From CAYVFC01 sp964450715 (GTDB lineage Bacteria; Myxococcota_A; Polyangia; Polyangiales; JAFGIB01), in assembly GCA_964450715.1 (NCBI GenBank), contig CAYVFC010000051.1, forward strand, positions 1-50,000: a stretch of 50,000 nt of DNA, in the 5' to 3' direction. Positions 1-9,100 of the stretch are shown piece by piece. Below the pieces are notes generated by a model. The model was not told the DNA's origin. It worked only from the letters and a program-made list of their open reading frames with translations, and did not search any database. How positions within the stretch are numbered: the first letter of the stretch is position 1; each line of letters opens with the position of its first letter. A program made the translations under genes and the position numbers.

Positions 1-50
1 CCCCATCGAAACGCCAGAAACTAAAGAGCGTAACGAGATGTGTAGAATGA

Positions 51-74
51 TTAGGGCTTGCCCCCGCCCGCCCC
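51..74. repeat. Partial GTAG-type REP element
   Basis: The stretch ends in GGGCTTGCCCCCGCCCG, the same G/C hairpin core found between ligA and the HEAT-protein gene (6054-6170) and at 46831-46933. It lies just past the 3' end of the activator-like gene. The first 50 bases of the window hold no feature I can name. Confidence 0.5.
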
Positions 75-77
75 GCT

Positions 78-2591
78 TCAGATCCTTCCTCGGGGCGGCG
101 GCTGGCTCTCGATCCCGTGCCGCTTCAGCTTGTCCAGAAACGTCGTGCGCTTCAGCCCCAGCATCCGCGCCGCCTCGCTCTTGTTCCCGCCCGCGTGCTC
201 GATGGCGTGCCGCAGGATGCGCCGTTCCAGCGCCTCGAAGGTGTCGCCTGCCACCTGCTCGCTCTGCCGCGGCGCTGCCGCCACCACCGTCAGCGGCAGA
301 TCTGCCGTTCGCACCCGCGGGCCCGCGGTGACCGCCACTGCCGCCTCGATCGCTGCGCGCAGCCCGGCCAGGTTGTCCGGCCAGATGTGCTGCTCCAGCG
401 CCCGCGCGGCCTCGGGCTCGACGCCCAGCGGCTCGCGCCCCAGCACCCGGCAGGCCCGTGCGATCTCGCCCAGCAACAGCGACTGCAGATCCTCGGCCCG
501 CTGCTGCAGCGGCGGGACCAGCAGCGTGCTGCGCTCGAAGCGCCCGGCCAGCCCGGCGTCGAACCTTCCGGTCTGAACCAGCTGCTCGAGCGGCACCCGG
601 CTGGTGGCCACCACCCGCGCAGCCACCGCGTAGGGCTGCTCGGCGTTGAGCCGGCAAGCCTGGCCCGAGGCCAGCGACCACCCCAGCGAGCGCTGTACCT
701 CGACCGGAAGCGCCGGCAGGTCCAGCAGCAGCAGCGTCCCCTGCTCGGCCAGCGGCAGCCAGCCCGGATACTCCGAGTAAACCTGCTCGTCGCCGAACAG
801 CGCGGCCCCGGAGCGTTCCGCGCTCACCGCCGCGCAGTCGCCGACCAGCAGCCCCTGCTCGGCCCGTCCGCTCCGCCTGTGCAGCCTGAAGGCCAGCTGT
901 TCCACCTCTAACCCGGCGGCGGCCACCAGCAGCACCGGCTCGTCTGCTTCTGCCAGCTGCTCGATCTGCCCGAGCAGCTCGCGCATCGCCTCGCTGTAGG
1001 CGACCGGCGCCGCGCGCATCCGCTCGGCCGCCCCCGCCGCCTTGAGCGCCGCGCTCTGCGCCCGCATCCGTTCGGCTTGCCGCTCCAGCTCCGCTTCCCG
1101 CTCGCTCGCCCGCTTCAGCTGCCGCTCGGCTTCGCCCGCGCGCCTCTGCGCCCGCTCCTCGGAGCAGAGCACCGAGACGAACGCGGTCAAAAAAAGCGAG
1201 AAACGCCCGAGCGCCGCCACCTCCTCCAGCGTCAGCGCGCTTCTGCGCCGCCCGCGCGGCACCAGCAGCGCGCCCTCCAGCTCGGCGTTGCGGCAGAGCG
1301 GCACCGCGCACAGCGCGTCCATCTCCCGCAGCGCGTCGACCACCGGCCTGAGCGGCGGCTGCCGCACGATCTGCCTCTGAAGCGAACGCCGGATCAGGAT
1401 CTCGCCCGGAGCCACCTGCAGCAGGTCGCGCAACGCCGGCGAAAGCTCCCGCTCGGCCAGGTGCGGCTCGCCCGCCGCGTCGATCCGTACCTGCAGGGTC
1501 GGATGCAGGGCGTACAGCAGCGGCTCGGCCGTCACCTCCCCGCTGGCCGTCCGCAGTGCCGGCAAGACGGCGCGCCCCAGCTCGGCGAAGCTCTGGCAGC
1601 CTGCCAACCGGTCGATCGCCTGGTCGATGCCCGCAAGCAGCCGCCCGCCGTAGGGCGCCAACCAGCGGTGCGACACGGGCCGCAGCAACCAAAAGAGCGC
1701 CGCGGTCGCCGCCGCGGCCACGGCCACGGATAAAACGATCAAAAGCGGCTGCTCGGGAACTCGCAGCTCGAGCAGCGCCGCCCCGCCGCCCACCGCCGCC
1801 ATTGCCAGCGCCGCCGCCGCCGCGTCGCGCGAGGCCGCCCCGGCGCGCAGCCTTCGCGTCCCGTCCGCCATCAGCACGTGGCCCAGTACCGTGAACATCG
1901 CGATGGCGCCTACCGCCGCGCTCCGGGGCAGCCCCTCTGGCGCCGTCCCCTCTGCCAGCCAGGCGGCTGCCAGCGCCGCGGTCAGCGCCGCGGCCGGCAA
2001 CAGCCCCAGCACCGCCCAGGTATTGGCGGTCAGCGACGCCAGGTCGCTTCCCAGCTGCCGCCTCAGCAGCCTGACGCCCAGCGCGAACACGATGCTGAGC
2101 GCCGCGTGCCCGAGCGGAATCGCAGCCACCCAGGGCCGCGCCAGCAACAGCAGCCCGAACAGCCGCACCGCTGGCATCAGCGCCGCCAGCCCCGCCAGCG
2201 CGCTCGCCGCTGCCAGCCCGTATGGCGCCCAGGTTGACAGCCGCCTGAGCGGCCGCAGCCGGTCCGGCGCTACCAGCGCCAGATCGCTCAGCAGCCCGGC
2301 AAACGCCGACAGCGCCACCACCCTAGCGGACTGCAGCGCCAGCGACTCGCTCACCGGCCGCAGCCCGCCCACCAGCACCCCGGCCGCGGCCAGCGCCAGA
2401 AGCCCGATGCGGTGCGGAGCGGCCGCGCCGGCGCGCTGCAGCATGAACGGGTAGAGCAGCGACAACAGCACCGCCAGCCCGGCCAGGGCCGTATCCGCGG
2501 GGTCGAGTCCCTGCCGGAAAGAGGCCGCATGGGCCACCAGGTACAGGACCAGGGCCACGCCCAGGAAGTGGGTGATGCGCGTCTGCCGCAC
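78..2591 (-). CDS. Membrane-anchored, degenerate sigma-54-activator-like regulator with Fis-type HTH
   Basis: 837 residues. The N-terminal ~310 residues are a run of hydrophobic helices (many Leu/Ala segments), i.e. a polytopic membrane module. A GAF-like region and a coiled coil (about 460-530, rich in Glu/Arg/Ala) follow. Then comes a region with the outline of an AAA+ enhancer-binding domain (LAEQGTLLLLDLPALP, RFERSTLLVPPLQQRAEDL, IWPDNLAGLRAAIEAA). The C-terminal ~45 residues are a Fis-family HTH (GGNKSEAARMLGLKRTTFLD). The fold is recognisable but the Walker A glycine-lysine motif is replaced (VLLVAAAGLEVEQL) and the GAFTGA sigma-54 contact loop is absent. It therefore probably cannot hydrolyse ATP or open sigma-54 promoters in the usual way; I infer a DNA-binding membrane sensor. 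The start is GTG at 2591, with AAGG six bases upstream. It is followed on the same strand by unrelated genes, so it seems to be monocistronic. Confidence 0.75.
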   Translation of the reverse strand: MRQTRITHFLGVALVLYLVAHAASFRQGLDPADTALAGLAVLLSLLYPFMLQRAGAAAPHRIGLLALAAAGVLVGGLRPVSESLALQSARVVALSAFAGLLSDLALVAPDRLRPLRRLSTWAPYGLAAASALAGLAALMPAVRLFGLLLLARPWVAAIPLGHAALSIVFALGVRLLRRQLGSDLASLTANTWAVLGLLPAAALTAALAAAWLAEGTAPEGLPRSAAVGAIAMFTVLGHVLMADGTRRLRAGAASRDAAAAALAMAAVGGGAALLELRVPEQPLLIVLSVAVAAAATAALFWLLRPVSHRWLAPYGGRLLAGIDQAIDRLAGCQSFAELGRAVLPALRTASGEVTAEPLLYALHPTLQVRIDAAGEPHLAERELSPALRDLLQVAPGEILIRRSLQRQIVRQPPLRPVVDALREMDALCAVPLCRNAELEGALLVPRGRRRSALTLEEVAALGRFSLFLTAFVSVLCSEERAQRRAGEAERQLKRASEREAELERQAERMRAQSAALKAAGAAERMRAAPVAYSEAMRELLGQIEQLAEADEPVLLVAAAGLEVEQLAFRLHRRSGRAEQGLLVGDCAAVSAERSGAALFGDEQVYSEYPGWLPLAEQGTLLLLDLPALPVEVQRSLGWSLASGQACRLNAEQPYAVAARVVATSRVPLEQLVQTGRFDAGLAGRFERSTLLVPPLQQRAEDLQSLLLGEIARACRVLGREPLGVEPEAARALEQHIWPDNLAGLRAAIEAAVAVTAGPRVRTADLPLTVVAAAPRQSEQVAGDTFEALERRILRHAIEHAGGNKSEAARMLGLKRTTFLDKLKRHGIESQPPPRGRI

Positions 2592-2705
2592 GGGAGACCT
2601 TTAATACACTTCGCCCGATTCAGAAAGCCGACGCAGCGACTCCCTCTTCCCGTCTGGGCCGAGCGGCGAACCCCGCGGGTCCCAATTCCCGCCTTCCCCC
2701 CCCCA

Positions 2706-2757
2706 TGTCATTTCGCAGCGAGAAATCTCCTGACAACAGTTCTCCACCCGAGATCCC
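2706..2757. repeat. Interspersed repeat remnant (AAATGACA type)
   Basis: On the minus strand this reads GGATCTCGGGTGG, then AGATTTCTCGCTGCGAAATG followed by ACA. Repeats of the type 'TCTCGCTGCGCTCGAAATGACA' are scattered through many bacterial genomes. A shorter match (CGGTCGAAATGACATGG) lies inside the Ycf46-like pseudogene near 29396-29412. It occupies the 213-base gap between the activator-like gene and the DUF362 gene. Confidence 0.4.
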
Positions 2758-2772
2758 TCCCTTTGGTCGGGA

Positions 2773-2809
2773 TGTGATGACGCCGCGGCAGTGCCGCGCC
2801 GTCATCACA
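2773..2809 (-). terminator. Strong hairpin at the end of the DUF362 gene
   Basis: TGTGATGACG pairs with CGTCATCACA, and inside it CGCGG pairs with CCGCG after one C-C mismatch. The stop codon of the DUF362 gene (2805-2807) lies in the outer arm. There is no T-run after it on either strand, so it may be a factor-assisted terminator or an mRNA-stabilising stem rather than a classic intrinsic terminator. Confidence 0.5.
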
Positions 2810-3872
2810 CCTCCACCAACCGGTACTCGCTATTGCCCATCCCCATCTTCCGGGCGTGCGCGATCTGGATCGACCCGTCCAGCTTTGGGTAGTGCCTCTT
2901 GCCCAAATCCGCTCCCTGTTCGTCGACGGTCAGATCCAGGCCGGCCTGGTCGATGGCCACCGGGTCGCGCGAGACCAGCACGCCTACGTCGGGTGCGCAC
3001 TTCTTCTGTTTCTTGCTCATGCAATCGCACTCCGCGGTCATGTCCACCAGCACGTTGACGAACAGCGCCTTGTCGGCGAAGTGCTTGAGCGCCCCGGCCG
3101 CGTGCTCGGCCATGCTCTTCTGCAGCACCTCGGACTCGGACGAGTAATTGAAGCGCACCGCCCCGTAGCGGCACACGGCCAGGCACTGCCCGCAGCCGAT
3201 GCACAGGTCGGGCTGGATGCAGGCCACCTCGTGCTTGGTCACCACCGCGTCGCGTGGGCACCAGCGCACGCACTTGCCGCAGTTCTGGCACGCCTCGACG
3301 ATCACCGAGGGAGCGACCGTGCTGTGCTGCCGCATCTTTCCCGCGCGCGAGGCCAGCCCCATGCCCAGGTTCTTGATGGCCGCGCCCACTCCCGAGACGA
3401 TGTGCCCGGTCACGTGGCTGATGGCCACCAGTGCGTCGGCCAGCAGCACGTCCCCGGCGATCTTGACCGAGCGCTGCAGCTCCCCCTCGATCTGCACCTC
3501 CACCTCGTGCTGCCCGCTCAACCCGTCCAGCGGCAGAAACGGCGCGCCCACCTTTTCCGGCCCGAACCCCTGTTTTCTGGCCAGCATCGCGTGCCGGATG
3601 GCGTTCTCGCGCTGCCCCCGGTACAGCGTGGCCGTGTCCGTCAAAAACGGCTGCGCCTTGGCCTTGTGCGCCATGGCCACCACCTGTGCGGCCAGCTCGG
3701 GCCTGATGTGCGTGGTGTTCTTGTCCTCGCCCACGTGCACCTTGATCGCCACCATGTCCTTCTTGCGCAGCGTGGACATGAAGCCCGTGGCCTGTACCGC
3801 CCGGCCCAGCGCCTCGGCTTGGGCCGACGCCTTGGCCCCGTCTTGCACTCTCGCCAAGTACACATCGCTCAT
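2805..3872 (-). CDS. DUF362 domain protein with two [4Fe-4S] ferredoxin motifs
   Basis: 355 residues from ATG 3872, which has a purine-rich GGAGAAAAGAGAG upstream; an in-frame extension to 3953 exists but is not conserved in character. The N-terminal two thirds match the DUF362 pattern (VAIKVHVGEDKNTTHIRPEL, LVAISHVTGH, GVGAAIKNLGMGLASR). Two bacterial-ferredoxin motifs follow: C195-x2-C198-x2-C201-x3-C205 and C224-x2-C227-x2-C230-x3-C234, ligating two [4Fe-4S] clusters. The C-terminal part (DVGVLVSRDPVAIDQAG) is also typical. Substrate and redox partner are unknown for this family. It begins 67 bases after the ligA stop on the same strand, so it is probably cotranscribed with ligA, although no functional link is known. 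Confidence 0.85.
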   Translation of the reverse strand: MSDVYLARVQDGAKASAQAEALGRAVQATGFMSTLRKKDMVAIKVHVGEDKNTTHIRPELAAQVVAMAHKAKAQPFLTDTATLYRGQRENAIRHAMLARKQGFGPEKVGAPFLPLDGLSGQHEVEVQIEGELQRSVKIAGDVLLADALVAISHVTGHIVSGVGAAIKNLGMGLASRAGKMRQHSTVAPSVIVEACQNCGKCVRWCPRDAVVTKHEVACIQPDLCIGCGQCLAVCRYGAVRFNYSSESEVLQKSMAEHAAGALKHFADKALFVNVLVDMTAECDCMSKKQKKCAPDVGVLVSRDPVAIDQAGLDLTVDEQGADLGKRHYPKLDGSIQIAHARKMGMGNSEYRLVEV

Positions 3873-3939
3873 CGTCTCTCTCTTTTCTCCACCCCGCGCC
3901 ATTGGTCCGGACGCGGCCGGTTCGCACCCGCCGCCCGGC

Positions 3940-5961
3940 TCAGATTTTTTCACCCTGCAGCATCTTCTCGAGCTCGACCTCGCCGATCACCCGTGCCCCG
4001 TGTTTCTGGGCCGATTTGATCTTCGTACTGCCCACCTTCTCTCCCGCCACCAGGAACGTAGTATGCTTGCCCACCCGCTGGTGGATCTCGCCTCCGGCCT
4101 GCCGGATCTGCTCTTGGATCTGCTGCCTCGGCCGGCTGAGCACCCCGGTGATGCAGAACGAGCGACCGCTGAGCGGCCCCTGGCCCGAGGCCGCTGCCGC
4201 CTCGGGCTCGGGCCCCTGCGCCCGTACCCCGAGCTGCAGCAGCTTGCCGAGCAGCTGCCGGTTGTCCGCGTCTGCCAGGTAATCGGCCACGCTCTGAGCG
4301 ATCTTGGGCCCGATCCCGTGCACCTCGCCCAGCTTTTCGGCCAGCTTCTCCGGGTCGGCTTCGAGCATACCCTGCAAGCTCCCGAAGCGCCCGGCCAGCG
4401 TCTCGGCCGCCACCGTGCCCACCAGCGGGATGCCCAGCGCTGTCAGCAGCTGCCCCAGCCTGCGCCCGGTGCGCGCCCGTTCGATGGCGTAAAGCAGGTT
4501 GTCGATGCTTTTCTCGCCCAGCCGCTCCAGCTTTTCGAGCTGGGCCCGTTTCGTTCCCAGGGCGAAAAGGTCGCCCACATCCCGCACCAGGGCCGAGTCC
4601 ACCAGCTGCTCGACCAGCGCCGGGCCCAGGTGATCGATCTCCATGCCACCCCGCCGCGTGAAGTACAGGATGCCCGCCTTGATCCTGCCCGGGCAGCAGC
4701 GGTTGGTACAGCGCAGCGCCACCTCGCCCCCCTCGTGGCTCGCCTTGTTCCCACAGACCGGGCACTTCTCGGGCGGCTGCCACTTTCGCAAGCCCGGCGG
4801 CCGGAGCGACAGGTCCACCTCCAGCACCTGAGGGATGATCTGCCCCGCCTTTTCCACCGAGACCGTGTCGCCCACCCGCACATCCTTTTCGGCCACGTAC
4901 TCGGTATTGTGCAGCGACGCCCGCGACACCGTGGTGCCGGCCAGCAGCACCGGCTCCAGCACCGCCACCGGCGTCAGCGCTCCGGTGCGCCCCACGTCGC
5001 ACACGATCTCTTTGACCAGTGTAGCCGCCCGCTCGGCCTCGTACTTGAAGGCGATGGCCCAGCGCGGAAAGCGCGCGGTTGAGCCCAGCAGCTCCCGCTG
5101 CTCGAAGTCATCCAGCTTGATCACCACCCCGTCCGTCTCGTAGGGCAGAGCTGCCCGCTCGCCGTCGAACCACTCGATGTACTGCAAGACCTCCTCGAGC
5201 CCCTGGCAGCGCCGGTGCAACCGGTGGGTGGGAAGCCCCATCTCGCCGATGGCCTCCAGCGCCCGGGCGTGCGTGGAGAAGTAGCGCTGTACCAGCTCGT
5301 ACAGGTAGACCCTGAGCGGCCTTTCGGCGGCCAGCCGGCTGTCCAGCAGCCTCAGCGACCCGGACGCGGCGTTGCGCGGGTTGGCGAACCGCTCCTCGCC
5401 CGCCGCCTCGCGCAACCGGTTCACGGCCTGCAGGTCGCGCCGGAAGATCACCACCTCGCCGCGCAGGGTAAGGGTACGCCACTCGCCGATGCGCAGCGGC
5501 AGCGAGCGGATGGTGCGCACGTTGGCCGTCACCTCCTCGCCCACCCGTCCATCGCCGCGGGTGATGCCCCGCACCAACGCTCCCTGCTCGTAGATGATCT
5601 CCAGGCTCGCACCGTCCAGCTTGGGCTCGGCCACGTAGCAGGCCGTTGATCCGGACGGCAGGCTCTCTCTTACCCGCCGGTCGAATTCGCGCAGCGCCTG
5701 CTCGTCGTAGGTGTTGTCCAGCGAGAACATCGGCGTGGTGTGCTCGAGCTTGGCCACGCCCTCCCGCGGCTTCTCCCCCACCCGCTGCGTGGGCGAATCG
5801 GTGCTCACCAGCGGTGGGTGCTCTTGCTCCAGCTGCTTCAGCTCTTTGAAAAGCGCGTCGTACTGCCTGTCGCTGATCACCGGCCTGTCCAGCACGTAAT
5901 AGTTGTAGTCGTGCTGCTCGATCAGCCGGCAGAGCTCGGCGTGCCGCTTGGCCGGATCCAT
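3940..5961 (-). CDS. ligA: NAD+-dependent DNA ligase LigA
   Basis: 673 residues from ATG 5961, the usual LigA length; an in-frame upstream extension to 6357 runs through REP sequence and is rejected. Order of parts: Ia NAD-binding domain (HDYNYYVLDRPVISDRQYD), adenylation domain with catalytic Lys114 in EPKLDG, OB fold (DVGRTGALTPVAVLEPV), a four-Cys zinc finger (C400, C403, C418, C423 or C422), helix-hairpin-helix repeats, and a C-terminal BRCT domain (about 600-670, GRSFCITGVLSRPRQQIQEQ). It seals nicks during replication and repair, using NAD+ to form the enzyme-AMP intermediate. All key residues are present, so I expect it to be functional and essential. Confidence 0.97.
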   Translation of the reverse strand: MDPAKRHAELCRLIEQHDYNYYVLDRPVISDRQYDALFKELKQLEQEHPPLVSTDSPTQRVGEKPREGVAKLEHTTPMFSLDNTYDEQALREFDRRVRESLPSGSTACYVAEPKLDGASLEIIYEQGALVRGITRGDGRVGEEVTANVRTIRSLPLRIGEWRTLTLRGEVVIFRRDLQAVNRLREAAGEERFANPRNAASGSLRLLDSRLAAERPLRVYLYELVQRYFSTHARALEAIGEMGLPTHRLHRRCQGLEEVLQYIEWFDGERAALPYETDGVVIKLDDFEQRELLGSTARFPRWAIAFKYEAERAATLVKEIVCDVGRTGALTPVAVLEPVLLAGTTVSRASLHNTEYVAEKDVRVGDTVSVEKAGQIIPQVLEVDLSLRPPGLRKWQPPEKCPVCGNKASHEGGEVALRCTNRCCPGRIKAGILYFTRRGGMEIDHLGPALVEQLVDSALVRDVGDLFALGTKRAQLEKLERLGEKSIDNLLYAIERARTGRRLGQLLTALGIPLVGTVAAETLAGRFGSLQGMLEADPEKLAEKLGEVHGIGPKIAQSVADYLADADNRQLLGKLLQLGVRAQGPEPEAAAASGQGPLSGRSFCITGVLSRPRQQIQEQIRQAGGEIHQRVGKHTTFLVAGEKVGSTKIKSAQKHGARVIGEVELEKMLQGEKI

Positions 5962-6053
5962 GGTCGGGAGAATACCGGCAAGCGCCGAAAAAGGGGAAGG
6001 TTCTCGGAAACTCGGTTTTGCCTTATTGCCGCATCCGCGAACGAGAACCGTCC

Positions 6054-6170
6054 GTAGCGGAGGGGCTTGCCCCCTGCCCCTGATGAGGGCGTGTCGATTG
6101 CGGGCGGGCGCAAGGCCCGCCCCTACGATTTCAAAGAAGCGTAGCGGAGGGGCTTGCCCCCACCCGCCCC
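6054..6170. repeat. Cluster of three GTAG-type REP elements
   Basis: Two direct copies of GTAGCGGAGGGGCTTGCCCC (6054-6080 and 6141-6170) flank an inverted copy (6100-6126) that on the minus strand starts GTAGGGGCGGGCCTTGCGCC. Each can fold as a G/C hairpin beginning with GTAG, the tetranucleotide known from REPs mobilised by RAYT (REP-associated tyrosine) transposases. The cluster fills the gap between the ligA start and the 3' end of the HEAT-protein gene, and ends at that gene's stop codon. No RAYT gene is in this window. Confidence 0.65.
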
Positions 6171-9100
6171 CTACCGCTTCTTCGCCGCCAGTCCCTGCGA
6201 CTCCAGCCACTGCCGGTAGCGCTTCTGCACCTTCTTGAGCTCGCGCTTGGACGATGCCGGATGGAAATCGTAGTACTGTTTGGTCGCGCTCTTCAGCTCC
6301 GCGCTCGCGGCGGTGCGAATGCTCTGATCGGAGTGGGTCAGGGCGTCGATCATCCACTCGACTCGCGTGCGATCGCGGTTGCGTTGGACCCAGTTCGTCC
6401 AGTTACGCATGGACAGAGCGTGGTCCTGCAGCGTGATGGTCACCAGCGCGCGGTGCGCCGCGTTCACGATCTGCCGATCCGCCGCGTTCAGCTGGTGGAC
6501 GAGCACCATGCAGCTGTGCGGATCCCTCAGCCCGGCCAGCGCCTCGATGGCGATGACGCGCGTGTCGGTCGCCCGCCCCGGGGCGGCCGCCACCGCGCGC
6601 AGCGAGGCCAGCGCCGCGCCGTAACCCTCTACCTCCTTGAAGCGCCCGAGCACGTCGACTGCCATGCGCCGCGTGTAGCCGTCCGCGTCGAACAGCCGCT
6701 GCTCCAGCGGCTCGAGCAGCGATTTGTACGGCAAATCCCCGGCCATCATCAGCGCGTAGAACCGCACGTCCGGGTCGCTCGAGAACAGCAGCGACCGCAC
6801 GTAGGAGACCGCCACCGGGCCGAACGCCAGCATGGCGCGCGCGATCGCGCTCAGGTCGCTCCCCGACGGCAGCCGGTGGTAGGGCTGCCCCCGCTTGAAC
6901 CAGACGTGCCCGGGGAACTTCTGCACCAGCGCCGGCAGTACCGCCTCGCCCACGTCGACCAGCGTCTCGATAATCTCGCTCTCCTGCTCGCGCCGACAGG
7001 TCATCAGCTGCTCGACCAACCGCTCGTGCTCGGCGCCCATGTCCACCACCACCGAGGGCACCCGCTTCTCGCGTCCGGCCTCGCCCTCGGCGCCCACGTC
7101 CACCACCACCGAGGGCTCGCTCTTTGCGTCCGCCGCCTCGGCCGGCTGTTGCTGCGCTGCCTTTGCGCCGGCCGCGCCTTGCGCCCGTGCCTGCTTGACG
7201 CCTAGCGCCTGCTCGGCGCCTAGCGCCTGCTCGGCGCCTAGCGCCTGCCCCGCGCCTTGCGCTTGCGCCTGCCCCGCGCCTTGCGCTTGCGCCTGCCCCG
7301 CGCCTTGTGCCTGCGCCTGCCCCGCGCCTTGTGCCTGCTCGCTCGCTGCCGCGCCCGCCGCTGATTTCTGCTCCTGCGGCCTGCCCTCGACCGCTCGCTC
7401 CGGCCAGCGCATTAGCTCGCTGATCACCGCCGCGTGGATCCCCTCGTCCTCGTCCGGCTCTCCGAGCACGGCTTGGGCGTCGTCCCCGGCCTCTGCCGCG
7501 CTGCCCTGTGACGGCTCGCCCGTGCCCAACTGTGTCCCGGTTTGCGCCGAGAACATCGGGTTGGTGCTGCTCATCTCGTCCAGCGCGTACCCGGCCGGGA
7601 TCTCCCGCACCGTGGGCTTTTCCCCAGGCCGAGCCGAGGTCGTGCTCACCGTCGGCTTCTGCTTCTGCGCCTCTGCCGGGCTCTCGAACGAGCCGGTCGT
7701 GACCCGCTTCCGTTCGGCTGAAGGGTGCGAGTCCGCTCGCTCTGCAATACCGGCAGTAAGGCCGGGCACGCTCTGTCCGATCACACCCGAAAGCGTCGAG
7801 CCACCGCCCTTCTCGAACGAGTTCGTCGAGATCCGCTCCCGCTCGCCCGACTCGCTCGACGCTGCCCGCTCTGCCGTGCCGGCCTTTGAATCGGCTAAGC
7901 TCTCCCGCGTCAGCCCGGAAAGCGTTCCGCCCCCGCGCCAGTCTTGCGCTTGTTCGCTCGAGCTAGCCTTTTCGGACTCTGCGCCTGCTCTAGGCTCAGC
8001 CCCTGTTTCGGCTCTGGCTTCCGCCCCGGCCTTTGCTGCGCCTGCCCGGTCCGGGTCGAGCTTGCTCTCCAGCACTGCCTTCAGGTTCGCGCCCGCACCC
8101 GAGAGCGTGTGGATCAGCTTGAGATCCTTCTCAACGCTCTTCATCGGCATCAGAGCCGGCTCCGGCGGCGAGCTCAGCGCCGCGCTGCTCGGCCCCGCGC
8201 CCGTCATCCCTGCCGGCAGCGAGCTCGTCTGGCTTGTCCCTGCCGGCGCCGCCCCAAAAGGGGCCGCTCCTGCTGGCGCCGCCCCAGAAGGGGCCGCTCC
8301 TGCTGGCGCCGCCCCAGAAGGGGCCGCTCCGCCAGACCCCTCGCTTTTCGGAGGCGTGCTACCGCGGATGGCCTCGCTACCGCGCGCGACCAGCGCCTTG
8401 CGCGCGCGAACGATCCGCTCGAACGCGCGCACCACGCTCGGCACCATCTCGATCAGGTCGGTCACCTCTTCCAGCTCAAAAAGCTCGCCGCCCCGGTCAC
8501 CGTAGAACAGCAGCACCGGCCGTTTACGCAGCTTGACCGGCAACAGAAAGCAGGGCTGACAATCCGACCTTCGCAGCGCCGCCACCAGCTTCTTGTCCGC
8601 GGCCTTAATGCTCAGATCCGTCACCTTGCCCAGCCCGGCCCGCCGCACCGCGTGCACCGCGCTGTCCTCCTCGATCGACAGGCTGATGGCCCGGATATCC
8701 GCGATCCCCTCCACCCCGTGGCAATCCAGCCCTACGATGCTCTCCTGGCGAAACGCGAAGATCACCGCGCAGTCGAAGTACTGCTGTGCGAACGCCAGCC
8801 AGGTCTCCACCACCTGATCGCGGTCCTCGGCGCTCGCCAGAAGCTCCCGCTCCACGCCGGGCGTCAACGGCCCGCGTGGCACGTGGCGCCGCCCCGGCCG
8901 GTCTGATCCGCGAGCCGGCTGCCGGTCTGACGCGCGCTCCGGCTTGGCTTCTGCCCGCGCCCCGCTTACCACATCGGCCGACGGAAACGCCGCCCTGAGC
9001 GCGGCCTGCGCCCGCTCCTGCTGCTCGGCCGCCTGCGCTGGCGTCTGCTTCGCGCTCCGGTCCGTTGTCGGCCCGGGCTCGCCCGCCGCCAATGAGATCG

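Noticed and set aside
5962..6357. N-terminal extension of LigA
   Set aside because: The extra 132 codons run through REP sequence and the HEAT gene's 3' end; ATG 5961 gives the family's normal N-terminus.
7205..7334. Tandem repeats as a possible CRISPR-like array
   Set aside because: The units are contiguous, without spacers, keep the reading frame and encode repetitive peptide.
6895..8505. 536-codon plus-strand frame opposite the HEAT-protein gene
   Set aside because: Low-complexity Ala/Cys/Ser/Pro product created by the complementary strand of the repeats; no start signals.
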